From: Caecitellus pseudoparvulus | Lineage: Eukaryota > Bigyra: Bicosoecida | Length of the DNA stretch: 64,000 nt | NCBI GenBank assembly: GCA_965644315.1 | Contig: CBFFRQ010000071.1 | Location: forward strand, 1 to 64,000 | Reading direction: 5' to 3' | In this document: one piece after another, positions 31,298-41,795 of the stretch | Layout: each line of letters starts with the position of its first letter | How positions within the stretch are numbered: position 1 is the stretch's first letter | The notes under the pieces: generated by a model | What the model was told of the DNA's origin: nothing | What the model saw: the letters and a program-made list of their open reading frames with translations, nothing else | Database searches by the model: none | Program-made: the position numbers and the translations under genes

Positions 31298-32935
31298 ATG
31301 TCGACCCGGGCCCATCTGGAATCGCTGGCCGATGCCGTGCTGGGCGGAGGGGAGGAACATGAACATGGCGAGGCAGATGGCACCTCCGCCACGCTACGGG
31401 ATGTGTCGGGCATGGAGGAGCTGGATGCACATGATATGCGCAGAGTGGGCAGCATGCGTGGTATGGATCCAGCGCTGCTGCAGGGCAAGTACCGGGGCAA
31501 GACCAGCAGTCGTGCGGAAATTGAAGAGGCACAGGGTCGGCGCCGACGCAGCACCTCTAAGACTGGCGCCAGGGCTGCTGCCAAGCTGGAACAGATGCAA
31601 GCAGCAGCTCTAGATCTGGATGCCGCTGGTGCGAGTGACAGTTCGGATGACGAGGAGCCAGGCAAGGCAGCAGCATCGGCTGCAGGTGGCGCTGGTCTGG
31701 CTGGCGCTGCGTCAGAAGTCACTGACGAGTTGGTGTTCCTGCAGGGTCAGCAGAAGGCAGCCATGCAGGCCATGAGCCGTTCATCCACCGCCTCTGCAGC
31801 GCAGGGCAAGGCTGCCAAGTCACAGGTGGCACTGTCTGATGCGTTGCTGGAGGGGCGCATTCACCTGCAGAGCGCGCTGGCGGCAGCGGCACGCCTGCCC
31901 GTCGCGGGGGCCCTCGGCGGAGCAAGTGCTGCGCAAAAGCTCATGGAAGCGCACCCAGGCTTGCCAAGTGCTGTGGCCACGGCGCGGGGCGCAGTGGCGG
32001 GGCTGCTGGGAGATCTGCTGGAGCTGCAGTCACTGCTGCTGCCTCGTGTTGGGGTGGTGGCGCAAGCGGTGGCAACGCAGCAGAGCGTGTCACCTGCTGC
32101 ATTGGCGGGCGCGTCCACAGCGGCAGTGCAGGCGGGTGAACCAGACGAGCAGGATGAGGCTGAGAGGCGCCTGTTCCCTGCTGCGTTGCAGGAGTCACTG
32201 GCGGAGTCACAAGCCAAGCGCCCCCGACGCGATGCGTGCACACCCCCACCTTCGCACCTTGACGGTGCGTGGCGTGTTCTGGATGCATCCTGGAACGCCG
32301 CGTCGCCCTTCATGGGGGCTGTGCACAACGCAGCACAGGAGTCAGCCATGCTGGGTGGCGGCGCGAAGCGGGGCTCAAAACGCAGCAGATCGGTGCTGCT
32401 CGCCTCCCTAACGCAGCAGGTGGAGGGAGTCATGTCTGACCCAGCCCGCGTGGCCAGACAAGCCCACCCCTCGGAATATGCTCAGGGCCTGCGGGCTCCG
32501 CTGTGCATGGCGCAGGCGGCGTCAGGCCTCAACGCACCAGAATCAGAGCGGGCCGAAGCCACACAAGCTTGGCGTGAGGGGATCTACGATGATGGTACAT
32601 TCTACCAGGCCCTGCTGAAGGACTTTGTGGCTGCGGCAGCCACGCCATCTGCGGGAGCCAAGGCTGGCGGCGAAACGCAGCAGGGCGGCATGGCCCTCAC
32701 GGCAGGCCGCGGCGACACCGACGTGACTCAGCTGAAGGCCGGGTACAAGCGCGTAGTACGGGATGTGGACCGACGCGCCTCCAAGGGCCGCAAGGTGCGG
32801 TACAAAGTGCACCCGAAACTGACAGGGTTCATGGCACCTGAGCCGTTGGCGCCGAGTCTTGTTCCGGGCGGCGATGGAGAGCGTTTTTCGGTGAACACGG
32901 ATGTTCTTGTTCGGTCCCTCTTCCAGCGCCAGTGA
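31298..32935 (+). CDS. AATF/BFR2 (Traube) ribosome-biogenesis protein
   Basis: Intronless, 545 residues from the ATG at 31298. The family acts in the nucleolus in early small-subunit (18S) rRNA processing. The C-terminal TRAUB signature is clear at residues ~489-512 (VDRRASKGRKVRYKVHPKL followed by TGFMAPEP). A preceding DDGTFYQALLKDFV (~429-442) corresponds to the family's conserved FY-LL segment. The N-terminal half is acidic and helical with a Leu-rich region, as in the AATF leucine-zipper/acidic domain. It converges on the next minus-strand gene with only 33 bp between the stops. Confidence 0.88.
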   Translation: MSTRAHLESLADAVLGGGEEHEHGEADGTSATLRDVSGMEELDAHDMRRVGSMRGMDPALLQGKYRGKTSSRAEIEEAQGRRRRSTSKTGARAAAKLEQMQAAALDLDAAGASDSSDDEEPGKAAASAAGGAGLAGAASEVTDELVFLQGQQKAAMQAMSRSSTASAAQGKAAKSQVALSDALLEGRIHLQSALAAAARLPVAGALGGASAAQKLMEAHPGLPSAVATARGAVAGLLGDLLELQSLLLPRVGVVAQAVATQQSVSPAALAGASTAAVQAGEPDEQDEAERRLFPAALQESLAESQAKRPRRDACTPPPSHLDGAWRVLDASWNAASPFMGAVHNAAQESAMLGGGAKRGSKRSRSVLLASLTQQVEGVMSDPARVARQAHPSEYAQGLRAPLCMAQAASGLNAPESERAEATQAWREGIYDDGTFYQALLKDFVAAAATPSAGAKAGGETQQGGMALTAGRGDTDVTQLKAGYKRVVRDVDRRASKGRKVRYKVHPKLTGFMAPEPLAPSLVPGGDGERFSVNTDVLVRSLFQRQ

Positions 32936-32968
32936 GGCGCGCACGCCCCAATGCAGAATCCCTCTTCA

Positions 32969-35900
32969 CTACCCATGCAAACCAATTGTGCTGTCCAGCG
33001 GCAGCGGAATCCCCTCCGCTTCCATTTGATCCAGTCGCCCCAACATGCGTGTGCGCCGTGCAGTGGCTTGCTTGTTCAGCGCCAACCCTGCAACTTTGTC
33101 CACACCGCCCAGGCGGTCCCAGAAACGCCCCCGCAAGTCACTCTCCTGTGGCGGTGCGTCCACATCAGGCACGTCGCCCAGCGCAGCCGTTAACGAAGCT
33201 CGTGCCGAGTCAGGGCGCACACCCAGCCGGGACAAGCAGGGCACTCGAAACGCATCACTGCTGCTCGGCGGCACCCGCGCAGACGTCGACCCATGCCTGG
33301 TACCGTGCGTTTCAGCATGGTCACCTTCTCGCCCCCCCTTCCGGCGCAGCTGTGCGTGCTCATCCCCTGCCCGCAGCGCCCGGGCTTCTTGCATGGCTTG
33401 CTTTGTCTCGGCTGACAGGCCAGCCATAGTCGCCGCCTGCACGGCGCGGAACTGCCGCGGACGGGTGGTCGCGGAAATTGACCCGGCCCCCCCGCCATGC
33501 ACCCCGCTCAACGCACCACTGGCCTCGTACTGCGACGCCGCCTGGCCCAGCTGCCGCCGAGCAGAGTGCACTGTCGTGGCTGCTCCCAGCACCCGCCCCC
33601 ACCGGTCCTGCAGTGACTCCACCTGCGACCGCAATGGGCCCATGGCGCGCTGAGCCGCATCTCCCGCCGCATGCGTGAAGTCCACTGCGAGCTGCTGCCT
33701 GTGGTGTGCGGCTTGCGTCAGTGCTTTGAACGCCTGCACGCGCTGCATGGCAGAAGACAGGGCCTGGGCCGCGTCGCTTTCTGCTGCGTTTCCGGCGGGG
33801 GAGCTGTGCAACGCATCCGGAAGGAAACGTCCCTTGCTGGGCGGTTGTGATGACTTTGGCGAGGGTTGCGCGAAGTGGCCACGTCGCCTGCGCCGAGTCA
33901 GCCCCACTGGGGTAGCGGTATCTGACTGCAGCTGCTGCGTTGGCGGTGTTGGCGCCATTGTGGCCGAGGGTGACACCGCATCCTGCGCAGCACTGTACAG
34001 TGACCCCAGCTCCCCGGACCCGGGCCGCCCGGAGCGCACTGGCGCCTTGCTCCGCCGTCCCAGCTGACGACGCCTGCCTGAGCGTGGCTTTTGATTTTGA
34101 ACCCCCTCCTGCCGCGCTGAGGTGACTCCGCTCCCACACGCTGACGCCACGCCTCTCGCCGCCGCAACGGACGGCGGGTCAGCGGCCTCTGCTGCTGACA
34201 GGAGGGACTGCCTGTGACTCGCCTCACGCCTGGCGTGAGCGGCGGCGGCCGCAGCCACGACATCCACTCGTACCTCACCCCCCATGAAGGGGGTTTCAGG
34301 CCCGCCCCGCCCGTCATTAAGCGGAGGGGGGTCACCGTGGTGCCGCCTCGCTCCATCGTCGCTGGCACCCCCCAAAGCGTGCTGCGTGCTCTGTGCAGTG
34401 GATCGCGACGCAAGGGTGAGTGTTCTGCGTGTGGCCGGAACACTGTCTGTACCCACCCCCTTGCCCGTCGTGGCCGCCTGACTCCCCGCCAACGCCACAA
34501 ACCCCGCATTCACCAACGCACCACCAGCCCCCCTGCGTCCCACCGCAGCCGTACCCACCAGGCGCCCTGAGCGGGGACTGCGTTGTGCCAGCACCTCCTC
34601 TACCTGCTGCACACTGCCCAGTGGCACGACGTGCACAGTTTGCAGGGGGGAGTCTGCCGAAGCTGCTTCGTGCGAGCGTTGAAACTCCAGCCGCGCAGCA
34701 CCCTCCAGCGCAGAAAACGAGCCAGGGGCAGTCTTGGTCCACTTCTTTACAATGGAAGACGCCTGCCGGGGTCGTCTGCGACCTGCACCTCGGCGTTTCT
34801 TCGATGTCGGCTGCCCAATACTCCGCTGCAGCTTGGCCAGGCAGCTAGATGGGTCGCTTTGTTGGGTGGCCAGTGGCGCAGCAGAGTGCACTGACTCGCC
34901 CGAACTGGAGGAGGTGCGTCCAGATGCTCGGCTGTCCGGGGCGGCGCCAGGCGGGGTGGCGGCGTGTCGGCCAGGCGCAAAAGAAGCCCCAGAGCGGAAT
35001 TTGCCCCGCAGAGCTACCAAGTCATCGGCTGTCGTGGAGCCTGCCACGCCCTTGGGCGACTTGACGTGCGTGGAGATGTACTGCCCGGCAGCACTGTCGC
35101 CGAGTGCTTCCGCGTCCAAATCGCCGTTGCGCCGGAGCCGCGGCACAAGCGGCAGTGACTCCAACTCGCTCAGAGCGGCCGCGAGCCTAGCCGGGTTCAC
35201 CTGCTCCCTGTGCCCATCCGACTCCTGAGCGCCGGGGCCCTCCCCGGCCAAGAGACCTGCAACGTCGCTGTCAGTCACCGCGGCAATGTGCCGCGCCAGC
35301 TGCTCCGCTGTCGGCGTCGCATCCGCTCCCCGCACCGCTGATGCGTAGGTGGCCAGAGCGCTGGCTGACGGCGACGCCCCAGCCCGCAGCATGTTCCGCA
35401 TGGCAGACCTCAAGATGTGCTTTGGAACACGCCGAGCCGCTGCAGAGCTCATCGCCGCCGCCCGCCCCACACGGGCCTGTCGTAGCTTGCGCGAGAGAGC
35501 GCTGCGCCGAGTGGTCGCAGCGACGGCGTCCTTTGGTTTGGTCAGCCGATCCAACACCAGTTCCCGGAGTTCACGGGGCTTCAACACCCCAGAGGCTTCT
35601 TTACCTGAGGCTTTCAGAGCCTTCAGAACTGCCTCCGGCAGCGCGGCCTTGCCTTGCTTCGCAGCGACCGCCGAGTCCGCAACGGGCAGCGGTCCAATTT
35701 CCGCATGGTTCCCATCGTCTCCTGCTCCCCCGCTCCGCGCCATAGCCACCTGGTCTGCCAGCCACTCCTCCCCATTCAGCCGCAGCAGTGCCTCTGCCCT
35801 AGAGGCCAGTCCTGGCGACAGCTGCAGGGCCGAGGTTGAGTGCCGTGCCGTGTCGAAGGAGACGACGCTGGTGGCTCCTGCCGCAGCAGCCTCGGCCAGC

Positions 35901-36004
35901 AGGCCCTCCAGCTGTGCTCTGCGGGCAGACAACATGCTGAGGGGGGCAGGGGCAGAATCTTGGGCGTCATGTTCGCCCTCCTGAGCTGAGGGCTCCCCCG
36001 CCAT
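32969..36004 (-). CDS. Conserved hypothetical protein, 1011 aa; parent of the truncated array copies
   Basis: The open frame extends to 36115, but the first ATG is at 36004 (MAGEPSAQEGEHD). The product is Ala/Arg/Ser-rich and mostly disordered, with helical islands: an N-terminal segment (LSMLSARRAQLEGLLAEAAA), a basic block (LSRKLRQARVGRAAAMSS), and a C-terminal block (GRFWDRLGGVDKVAGLALNK) rich in Arg/Leu. I recognise no family. Its first ~390 codons are repeated four times in the array to the right, each copy cut off at the same place (equivalent to about 34835), showing that this gene is the complete ancestor and that array duplication carried its 5' end along. It lies directly downstream of ankyrin gene 1 on the same strand. 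Confidence 0.65.
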   Translation of the reverse strand: MAGEPSAQEGEHDAQDSAPAPLSMLSARRAQLEGLLAEAAAAGATSVVSFDTARHSTSALQLSPGLASRAEALLRLNGEEWLADQVAMARSGGAGDDGNHAEIGPLPVADSAVAAKQGKAALPEAVLKALKASGKEASGVLKPRELRELVLDRLTKPKDAVAATTRRSALSRKLRQARVGRAAAMSSAAARRVPKHILRSAMRNMLRAGASPSASALATYASAVRGADATPTAEQLARHIAAVTDSDVAGLLAGEGPGAQESDGHREQVNPARLAAALSELESLPLVPRLRRNGDLDAEALGDSAAGQYISTHVKSPKGVAGSTTADDLVALRGKFRSGASFAPGRHAATPPGAAPDSRASGRTSSSSGESVHSAAPLATQQSDPSSCLAKLQRSIGQPTSKKRRGAGRRRPRQASSIVKKWTKTAPGSFSALEGAARLEFQRSHEAASADSPLQTVHVVPLGSVQQVEEVLAQRSPRSGRLVGTAAVGRRGAGGALVNAGFVALAGSQAATTGKGVGTDSVPATRRTLTLASRSTAQSTQHALGGASDDGARRHHGDPPPLNDGRGGPETPFMGGEVRVDVVAAAAAAHARREASHRQSLLSAAEAADPPSVAAARGVASACGSGVTSARQEGVQNQKPRSGRRRQLGRRSKAPVRSGRPGSGELGSLYSAAQDAVSPSATMAPTPPTQQLQSDTATPVGLTRRRRRGHFAQPSPKSSQPPSKGRFLPDALHSSPAGNAAESDAAQALSSAMQRVQAFKALTQAAHHRQQLAVDFTHAAGDAAQRAMGPLRSQVESLQDRWGRVLGAATTVHSARRQLGQAASQYEASGALSGVHGGGAGSISATTRPRQFRAVQAATMAGLSAETKQAMQEARALRAGDEHAQLRRKGGREGDHAETHGTRHGSTSARVPPSSSDAFRVPCLSRLGVRPDSARASLTAALGDVPDVDAPPQESDLRGRFWDRLGGVDKVAGLALNKQATARRTRMLGRLDQMEAEGIPLPLDSTIGLHG

Positions 36005-36265
36005 GGCCCCTCCTGTGTGGTGAACTGTGGCGGTGTGCGATGCGTTTCGCTTCGTTTCAGAGCGCAGCCAGATCAAGCGACGTGAGAAGGGGCTTGGCCA
36101 ACAGCACACCAGCAAGGGGCAAAATACGTCAAAATAACCTTACGCCAAGCAGTTATGGTGCAGGCATCTCAATTGTGTCCGGCTCCGCTCGACCTGGCCG
36201 TCCAAGCACACGGTATGTGTGTAAGTTTCTCACATGCTGCATTGGGCTGTGCGGGAAGCCTGGAA

Positions 36266-39200
36266 TCAAATCAAGTCCTCCAAGCCCTCGAACTTGGCTG
36301 CTCGCTGCCTCACCCTATCTGGGATCCTGCGATGCCCTGTGAGGCCCAGCAGCTCACGCACGATGTCTTTGTGGCCCTCGGCGCATGCCGCTCGGAAGGC
36401 GGCCTCAGGCTCCCACACATCCGCCGCGTGCACATCCACTGCCCGCGCCCCAGTCAGGCCCAGCAGCTCACGCACGATGTCTGTGTGGCCCTTCTGGCAT
36501 GCGTATCGGAAAGCGGCCTCGGGTCTACCCCATGCCTCCGCGTGCACATCCACCTCCCGCGCCCCAGTGAGGCCCAGCAGCTGACGCACGATGTCTGTGT
36601 GGCCCCTGGAGCATGCCTCGCGGAAGGCGGCCTCAGGTCCATCATCATCTTCTGCGTGCACATCCACTTCTTGTGCACCAGTGAGGCCCAGCAGCTCACG
36701 CACGATGTCTGTGTGGCCATTGCGGCATGCCCATCGGAAGGCGGCCTCAGGACCATCCCTATCCGCCGCGTGCACATCCACTGCCCGCGCCCCAGTCAGG
36801 CCAAGCAGCTCGCGCACAATGTCTGTGTGGCCTTTCAAGCAAGCCAATCGGAAGGCAGCCTCAGGTCCACCCCCAGTCGCCGCGTGTACATCCACTGCCC
36901 GCGCCCCAGTCAGGCCCAGCAGCTCACGCACGATGTCTGTGTGGCCATACTCGCATGCCTCTCGGAAGGCGGCCTCAGGTCCACCCCTATCCCTTGCGTG
37001 CACATCCACTGCCCGCGCCCCAGTCAGGCCCAGCAGCTCACGCACGATGTCTGTGAAGCCATACACGCATGCCCATCGGAAGGCGGCCTCAGGCCCATCC
37101 TCATCCGCCGCATGCACATCCACTGCCCGCGCCCCAGTCAGGGCCAGCAGCTCACGCACGATGTCTGTGTGGCCCTCGGCGCATGCCCATCGAAAGGCGG
37201 CCTCAGGCCCATCCACATCCGCCGCGTGCACATCCACTGCCCGCGCCCCAGTCAGGGCCAGCAGCTCACGCACGATGTCTGTGTGGCCATTAAAGCATGC
37301 CCATCGGAAGGCGGCCTCAGGGCCCTGTGTGTGATGCCCCGGAATGACCTCAACCTCTCCCGCCGCGTGCACATCCACTGCCTCATCCCCCCTCAACGCA
37401 AGCAGCTCACGCACCCTCGCAAGCGTACCTTCCTCGCACGCATCCACAAATGCAGCCGTGTTCTCATCACTGTAGCAACCCACACCATCGCCCGCCTCTG
37501 ACTGCACAGCCGATGCTCCCCCCCCATCGACACCCCGCACTTCACCTGCACCAGCAGCCGCCTGCTCTCCACCAACCACACTCCGCACAGCACTCTCCAC
37601 ACCTCCCAGACACCCAACACCACCCCCACACACCCCACACGCCACCGCATATGCACCCATGCACCTACCACTCCCGCCTCGCCCCAACACCTCCATCGCC
37701 CCCCACAGTCCATGCTCACCACCTTCACCGCTCCCCACGAAGCTTGACACATCACCCGATACACCACCCTCCCCAACACCTCCCACACCAAGCACCTCAC
37801 GCACCACACCCAACACTCCACCGCCACCACTGCTGCCACCACCATAGGCACCTGCACCCCACGCACCCCCACATGCACTCAACACCACCTCACACCCACA
37901 CCCATCCACCGCCCCCACCAGATTACCCACACTCCCACTCCCCACACCCACCACCACAAAGCTTCCCACACCCACGCCGCTCACATCCACCCCGCACGCC
38001 TCCGCCACAGCACATGCCCCCAGCACCCGCACAGCCACGCGCTGCTTCACACCCACCCCAACATCGCCCCACGCTTCGTCCTCCACGAACGCCCTCAGCG
38101 GCCACCCCGCCTCACACTGCACCTGCACTGCGACACTGCTGCGAACACCCACCGGCTCATCAGCTCGACCAGCTGTACAACTGTGCGCCACCGCTGCCCT
38201 GCGTGGAGTCTGCGCCATGCGCGGCAGGCCATGGGCGATGCGAGCCGCTTCCCCACGCACCACAGCGCCAACACTCGCGGCAAGCGCTGTCGCACCCACC
38301 TCAACGCTTGCTGCCCACTGATCCACATAGTCAGCTCCTCCAACATCTTCTGCGTCGACATGGCTCCTTGACTGGAACACACTCACACCCACGCCGTTCA
38401 GGCACGACAAGCCGCCCGCCAAGTCCAGCCCACACACACCCCTCACCTTCCGACCACTCATCACCGGCGCACCCCCCAACAGCCCACGCAGCTCCTCCAC
38501 CGCACTCGCAGCACACTCCAGATGCTCCGCAGCACTCTCACTCCTCAGCTCGCCCGCCGCCTCGCCTCGCAGCCAACCAGCCTGCTGCCGTAGCCCAGCC
38601 AGAGCCGCATCCATCGCTGCCTCGCCACCAGCATCATGTGTGACAGGACCACTTTCACCAGCCACATCCACATCCGCCACCTCAAAGCCTTGCCACCATC
38701 GCGTCAGGTCAGCCAGCGCACCCTCCAACTTCACACCGCCCCGCACACTGCCCCAAGCACCCACAATGGCGCCCCACAGCGCGCCCCCCTCCGGCACTGC
38801 ATCCACACTCACACCGCTCGCCGCCTGGCACAGCACATCCACCGCGGCGAAGCACCGGAACGACAGGTACTGCAGCGCAGCACACACGTCATCCCGCTCA
38901 CGCTGCCCCGCCAACGCCCCAGCCTGCTCCAACAGCGCACCCCCCGCATCACGCAGTGCGCCCTCCAGCTCCACCAGGCTCATGGCACATGGGGCGACGT
39001 CCTCTGCAGCAGGCGTCTCGCCTCGCCCAATGGCTGCCAGTCCTCGCAGTGCTGGGCCGTGCTCCATGACGCTGCCCGGCAGGCACTGCATCTTGCGCAA
39101 GCATGCCGCCACCACCTCAGCCTGCGTGCCATGGACGCCTGCAGTGGCTGCTGCACTGCCTTCCCTGCCTTGCCCTGACGCGGCTGCCTGTGGCGGTGGG

Positions 39201-39292
39201 GCGAGGGGCGGGGCGCTGTGTGGCATGGTGTGTGGGCCATGTGCGCTGTCGCAAGTGCTGGCGATAGTCAGGCGCCATGTCCACACCGCCAC
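36266..39292 (-). CDS. Ankyrin-repeat protein, array copy 1 (9 repeats)
   Basis: Open frame of 1008 codons. The first ATG in frame is at 39226 (MPHSAPPLAPPP), but it is lost in copies 3 and 4, so the true 5' end probably involves an upstream exon. The N-terminal ~650 residues are a conserved region of unknown fold: helical Ala/Leu-rich to about residue 330, then a Gly/Val-rich stretch (VGVGSFVVVGVGSGSVG). A linker (DENTAAFVDACEEGTLARVRELLALRGDEAVDVHAA) leads into nine 38-residue ankyrin repeats of the form GPEAAFRxACxxGHTDIVRELL, then the cap RRIPDRVRQRAAKFEGLEDLI. Ankyrin repeats mediate protein binding; partner unknown. No signal peptide, kinase or NB-ARC motif is seen. Confidence 0.85.
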   Translation of the reverse strand: MAVWTWRLTIASTCDSAHGPHTMPHSAPPLAPPPQAAASGQGREGSAAATAGVHGTQAEVVAACLRKMQCLPGSVMEHGPALRGLAAIGRGETPAAEDVAPCAMSLVELEGALRDAGGALLEQAGALAGQRERDDVCAALQYLSFRCFAAVDVLCQAASGVSVDAVPEGGALWGAIVGAWGSVRGGVKLEGALADLTRWWQGFEVADVDVAGESGPVTHDAGGEAAMDAALAGLRQQAGWLRGEAAGELRSESAAEHLECAASAVEELRGLLGGAPVMSGRKVRGVCGLDLAGGLSCLNGVGVSVFQSRSHVDAEDVGGADYVDQWAASVEVGATALAASVGAVVRGEAARIAHGLPRMAQTPRRAAVAHSCTAGRADEPVGVRSSVAVQVQCEAGWPLRAFVEDEAWGDVGVGVKQRVAVRVLGACAVAEACGVDVSGVGVGSFVVVGVGSGSVGNLVGAVDGCGCEVVLSACGGAWGAGAYGGGSSGGGGVLGVVREVLGVGGVGEGGVSGDVSSFVGSGEGGEHGLWGAMEVLGRGGSGRCMGAYAVACGVCGGGVGCLGGVESAVRSVVGGEQAAAGAGEVRGVDGGGASAVQSEAGDGVGCYSDENTAAFVDACEEGTLARVRELLALRGDEAVDVHAAGEVEVIPGHHTQGPEAAFRWACFNGHTDIVRELLALTGARAVDVHAADVDGPEAAFRWACAEGHTDIVRELLALTGARAVDVHAADEDGPEAAFRWACVYGFTDIVRELLGLTGARAVDVHARDRGGPEAAFREACEYGHTDIVRELLGLTGARAVDVHAATGGGPEAAFRLACLKGHTDIVRELLGLTGARAVDVHAADRDGPEAAFRWACRNGHTDIVRELLGLTGAQEVDVHAEDDDGPEAAFREACSRGHTDIVRQLLGLTGAREVDVHAEAWGRPEAAFRYACQKGHTDIVRELLGLTGARAVDVHAADVWEPEAAFRAACAEGHKDIVRELLGLTGHRRIPDRVRQRAAKFEGLEDLI
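36330..37390 (-). repeat. Ankyrin-coding 114-bp repeats, copy 1
   Basis: Nine tandem 114-bp units. Long stretches (for example CAGCAGCTCACGCACGATGT) are the same in nearly every unit, while short windows change: the codons before GPEA, the codon after FR, and the two codons after AC. Confidence 0.9.
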
Positions 39293-40619
39293 CCACGCAC
39301 CATGGCGATGAATGGCAGGGGGGTCTGCTCAAGCGCCTAGCCCTGTGCAGCGCGATCCTGCGGTGGGCAGGCAGTGGGCAGGTGTGCTGGCGTGGCGCGG
39401 GAGGTGTTGTCGCGGTCTGCGTGGGGGGGCGCAACTTCCGCACTTGCACCGCCCCGTGCACGCTCACCTGTCGCGGCGGTGCTGCAGGTCAGGCCCCAGG
39501 AGCACGCATGTGGCGCAGGTCAAGCATCATGCAGGCGTGTGCGTGGTGGGTGGTGGGGGAGTAATGTGAGGCACCTGGGCTGTGTGTGTGTGTGGGTGGT
39601 CGGGACACCCCCCCCCCACACCCCCCTCCAGCTTGCACCCCCCTGACGCAAGTGTCCACAGTCGCCGCCACCGCCATGCTCACCACGGCCATGCCCAGTG
39701 TGCTGCACACGAGCACGCAGTGCAACGGGTGTCATGGCGTGCGGGGTGGCAGGCGGCAGCTTCGGCCACCCTGCGGTGCGGTGGTGTGGGGCTGGTCTGG
39801 GCAGTCAGCGGCGGGGCGACAAGTTGCCTGACGACGCAGGTGTGGTGTGTGGGTCCGGCCGGCGGCGTGGTCGCCCCAGTCGGCCTGTGAGCCGGATGGC
39901 GTAGGCAGCAGCAGCACAGGCGGCAGTGGGCGAGTGGGGGGGGGGGGCCGGCACACAGGACGGTGCAGGCGGCGGGGGTGGCGCCAGTGATGTGCATGGT
40001 GACGGTGCGGGCGGCGGGGGTGGCGCCAGTGATGTGCATGGTGACGGTGCGGGCGGCGGGGGTGGCGCCAGTGATGTGCATGGTGACGGTGCGGGCGGCG
40101 GGGGTGGCGCCACTGATGTGCATGGTGACGGGGCGGGCGGCGGGGGTGGCGCCAGTGATGTGCATGGTGACGGTGCGGGCGGCGGGGGCGCTGGCATGGT
40201 GCTGGGCGGCGGCAGGGCGGTGTGGCAGGACGCACTCACGCCCACGCCCCGCACACGCCCCGCTGCACCACTGTGCCTGCGCCTTGGTGTGGCTGGCCGC
40301 CGAGGCCGCAGCACGTGGCTATGCGGCAGCGGCCCCCGCCACTCTGCGCCATGTGGGCAGTGCTGGGGCACCCTGTGACGTGTAGCAAGGGCGGTCGCCC
40401 GAGGGTGGGTGTGTGGTGGGGGGGTGTGCAGGGGGGTGCATTGGGAGGTGTCCCGACACGCGTGGGGAGTCATGGCCGGCGTCGTGGCGGGTGGCGCTGC
40501 CGTGCGGGTGCAGGGTGGACAGGGGGGTGAGTTGGAGGGCGGCAGGTGTGGCAGGGGTGTGTGTGCGGGTGGGGGTGGGGTGGCGGGGTGGCACTGGCGC
40601 CCGCTTGTGCGCCCCCCCC
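39293..40619. other. Array spacer 1, no confident gene
   Basis: GC/GT-rich spacer between ankyrin gene 1 and passenger copy 2. It contains a 42-bp minisatellite. On the minus strand a short hydrophobic frame (VLVCSTLGMAVVSMAVAA) near 39.68-39.73 kb and a possible GTGAGC donor near 39463 hint at a 5' exon of the ankyrin gene, but I could not build an in-phase model with a start codon. Confidence 0.5.
39963..40198. repeat. 42-bp minisatellite, five full units
   Basis: The unit runs GGCGGCGGGGGTGGCGCCAG followed by TGATGTGCATGGTGACGGTGCG, repeated five times plus a partial. The sister spacers carry about one (45293-45363), five (50339-50575) and two (55449-55560) units. Confidence 0.88.
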
Positions 40620-41795
40620 CACATGGGCCAAGCGCCTGGCACGGTCGCGCTGCCGGGCGCCCAGCGGCGCACCACACTGCCACGACTCGCCCCACCTGCA
40701 TGACACGTGTCCGCATGCTGGGCAGTCCGGGGCGGCGCCAGGCGGGGCGGCGGCGTGTCGGCCAGGCGCCAAGCAAGCCCCACTGCGGAGCTTGCACCGC
40801 ACAGCCACCAAGGCATCCGCCGCTGTACAGCCTGCTGCGCTTTTGGTCGACTTCACGTGCACGACGATGTATTGCCCGGCAGCACGCTCGCCGAGTGCCT
40901 CCGCGCCCAAGTCGCCGGTGCGCCGGAGTCGCGGCACAAGCGGCACTGACTCCAGCTCGCTCAGTGCGTCGACCAGCCTAGCCGGGTTCACCTGCTCCCT
41001 GTGCCCATCCGACTCATCCCCGCCGGAGCCCTCCCCACCCACCACACCTGCAACGTCGCTGTCAGTCACCGCCGCAATGCGCCGCGCCAGCTGCTCCGCT
41101 GTCGGCGTCCCATCCGCTCCCCGCACCGCTGATGCGTAGGTGGCCAGAGCGCTGGCCGACAGCGACGCCCTAGCCCGCAGCATGCCCCGCATGGCGGACC
41201 TCAAGATGTGCTTGGGTACGCGTCGAGCCGCTGCAGAGCTCATCGCAGCCGCCCGCCCCACACGGGCCTGTCGTAGCTTGCGCGAGAGAGCGCTGCGCCG
41301 AGTGGTCGCAGCGGCGGCGTCCTTGGGCTTGGTCAGCCGATCCAGCACACGTTCCCGGAGTGCACGGGGCTTCAGCGCCCCAGAGGCTTCTTTGTTTGAC
41401 GTTTTCAGGGCCTTCAACACTGCCTCCGGCAGCGCGGCCCTGCCTTGCTTCGCACCGACCGCCGAGTCGGCAACGGGCAACGATCCAGTTTCCGCAGGGT
41501 TCCCATCGCCTCCTCCCTCCCCGCTCCGCGCCATGGCCACCTGGTCTGCCAGCCACTCCTCCCCGTTTAGCCGCAGTAATATCTCTGCTCTAGAGGCCAA
41601 TCCTGGCGACAGCTGCAGGGCTGACGCTGAGTGCCGAGCTGTATCGAAGAAGACGACGTTGGTGGCTCCTGCCGCAGCAGCTTCGGCCAACAGACCCTCC
41701 AGCTGTGCTCTGCGGGCAGACAGCATGCTGAGGGGGGCAGGCGCACAGACCAGGGTGTCGGGCCTGACCTCCTGGCCTGACCGCTCCCCCGCCAT
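40620..41795 (-). pseudogene. Truncated 5' copy of the 1011-aa gene (passenger copy 2)
   Basis: Corresponds to codons 1 to ~390 of the gene at 32969-36004, starting at the ATG at 41795 (MAGERSGQE); a second in-frame ATG lies at 41951. The homologous frame is uninterrupted, but homology stops near 40620 and the frame then runs on into spacer sequence (His/Pro-rich, to 40470). Called a pseudogene because the C-terminal two thirds are missing. An intact frame in all four truncated copies leaves open a shortened product. Confidence 0.75.

Noticed and set aside
36330-37390. CRISPR-like array suggested by regular 114-bp repeats with variable segments
   Set aside because: The repeats are in-frame ankyrin codons within a eukaryotic gene, and the variable parts are 1-2 codons, not spacers.
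37450-38643. His/Pro-rich plus-strand frames opposite the ankyrin genes (also 42995-44650, 48045-48710, 52826-53815)
   Set aside because: Product of the G-poor strand opposite the Gly/Val-rich coding sequence; pure composition with no domain.
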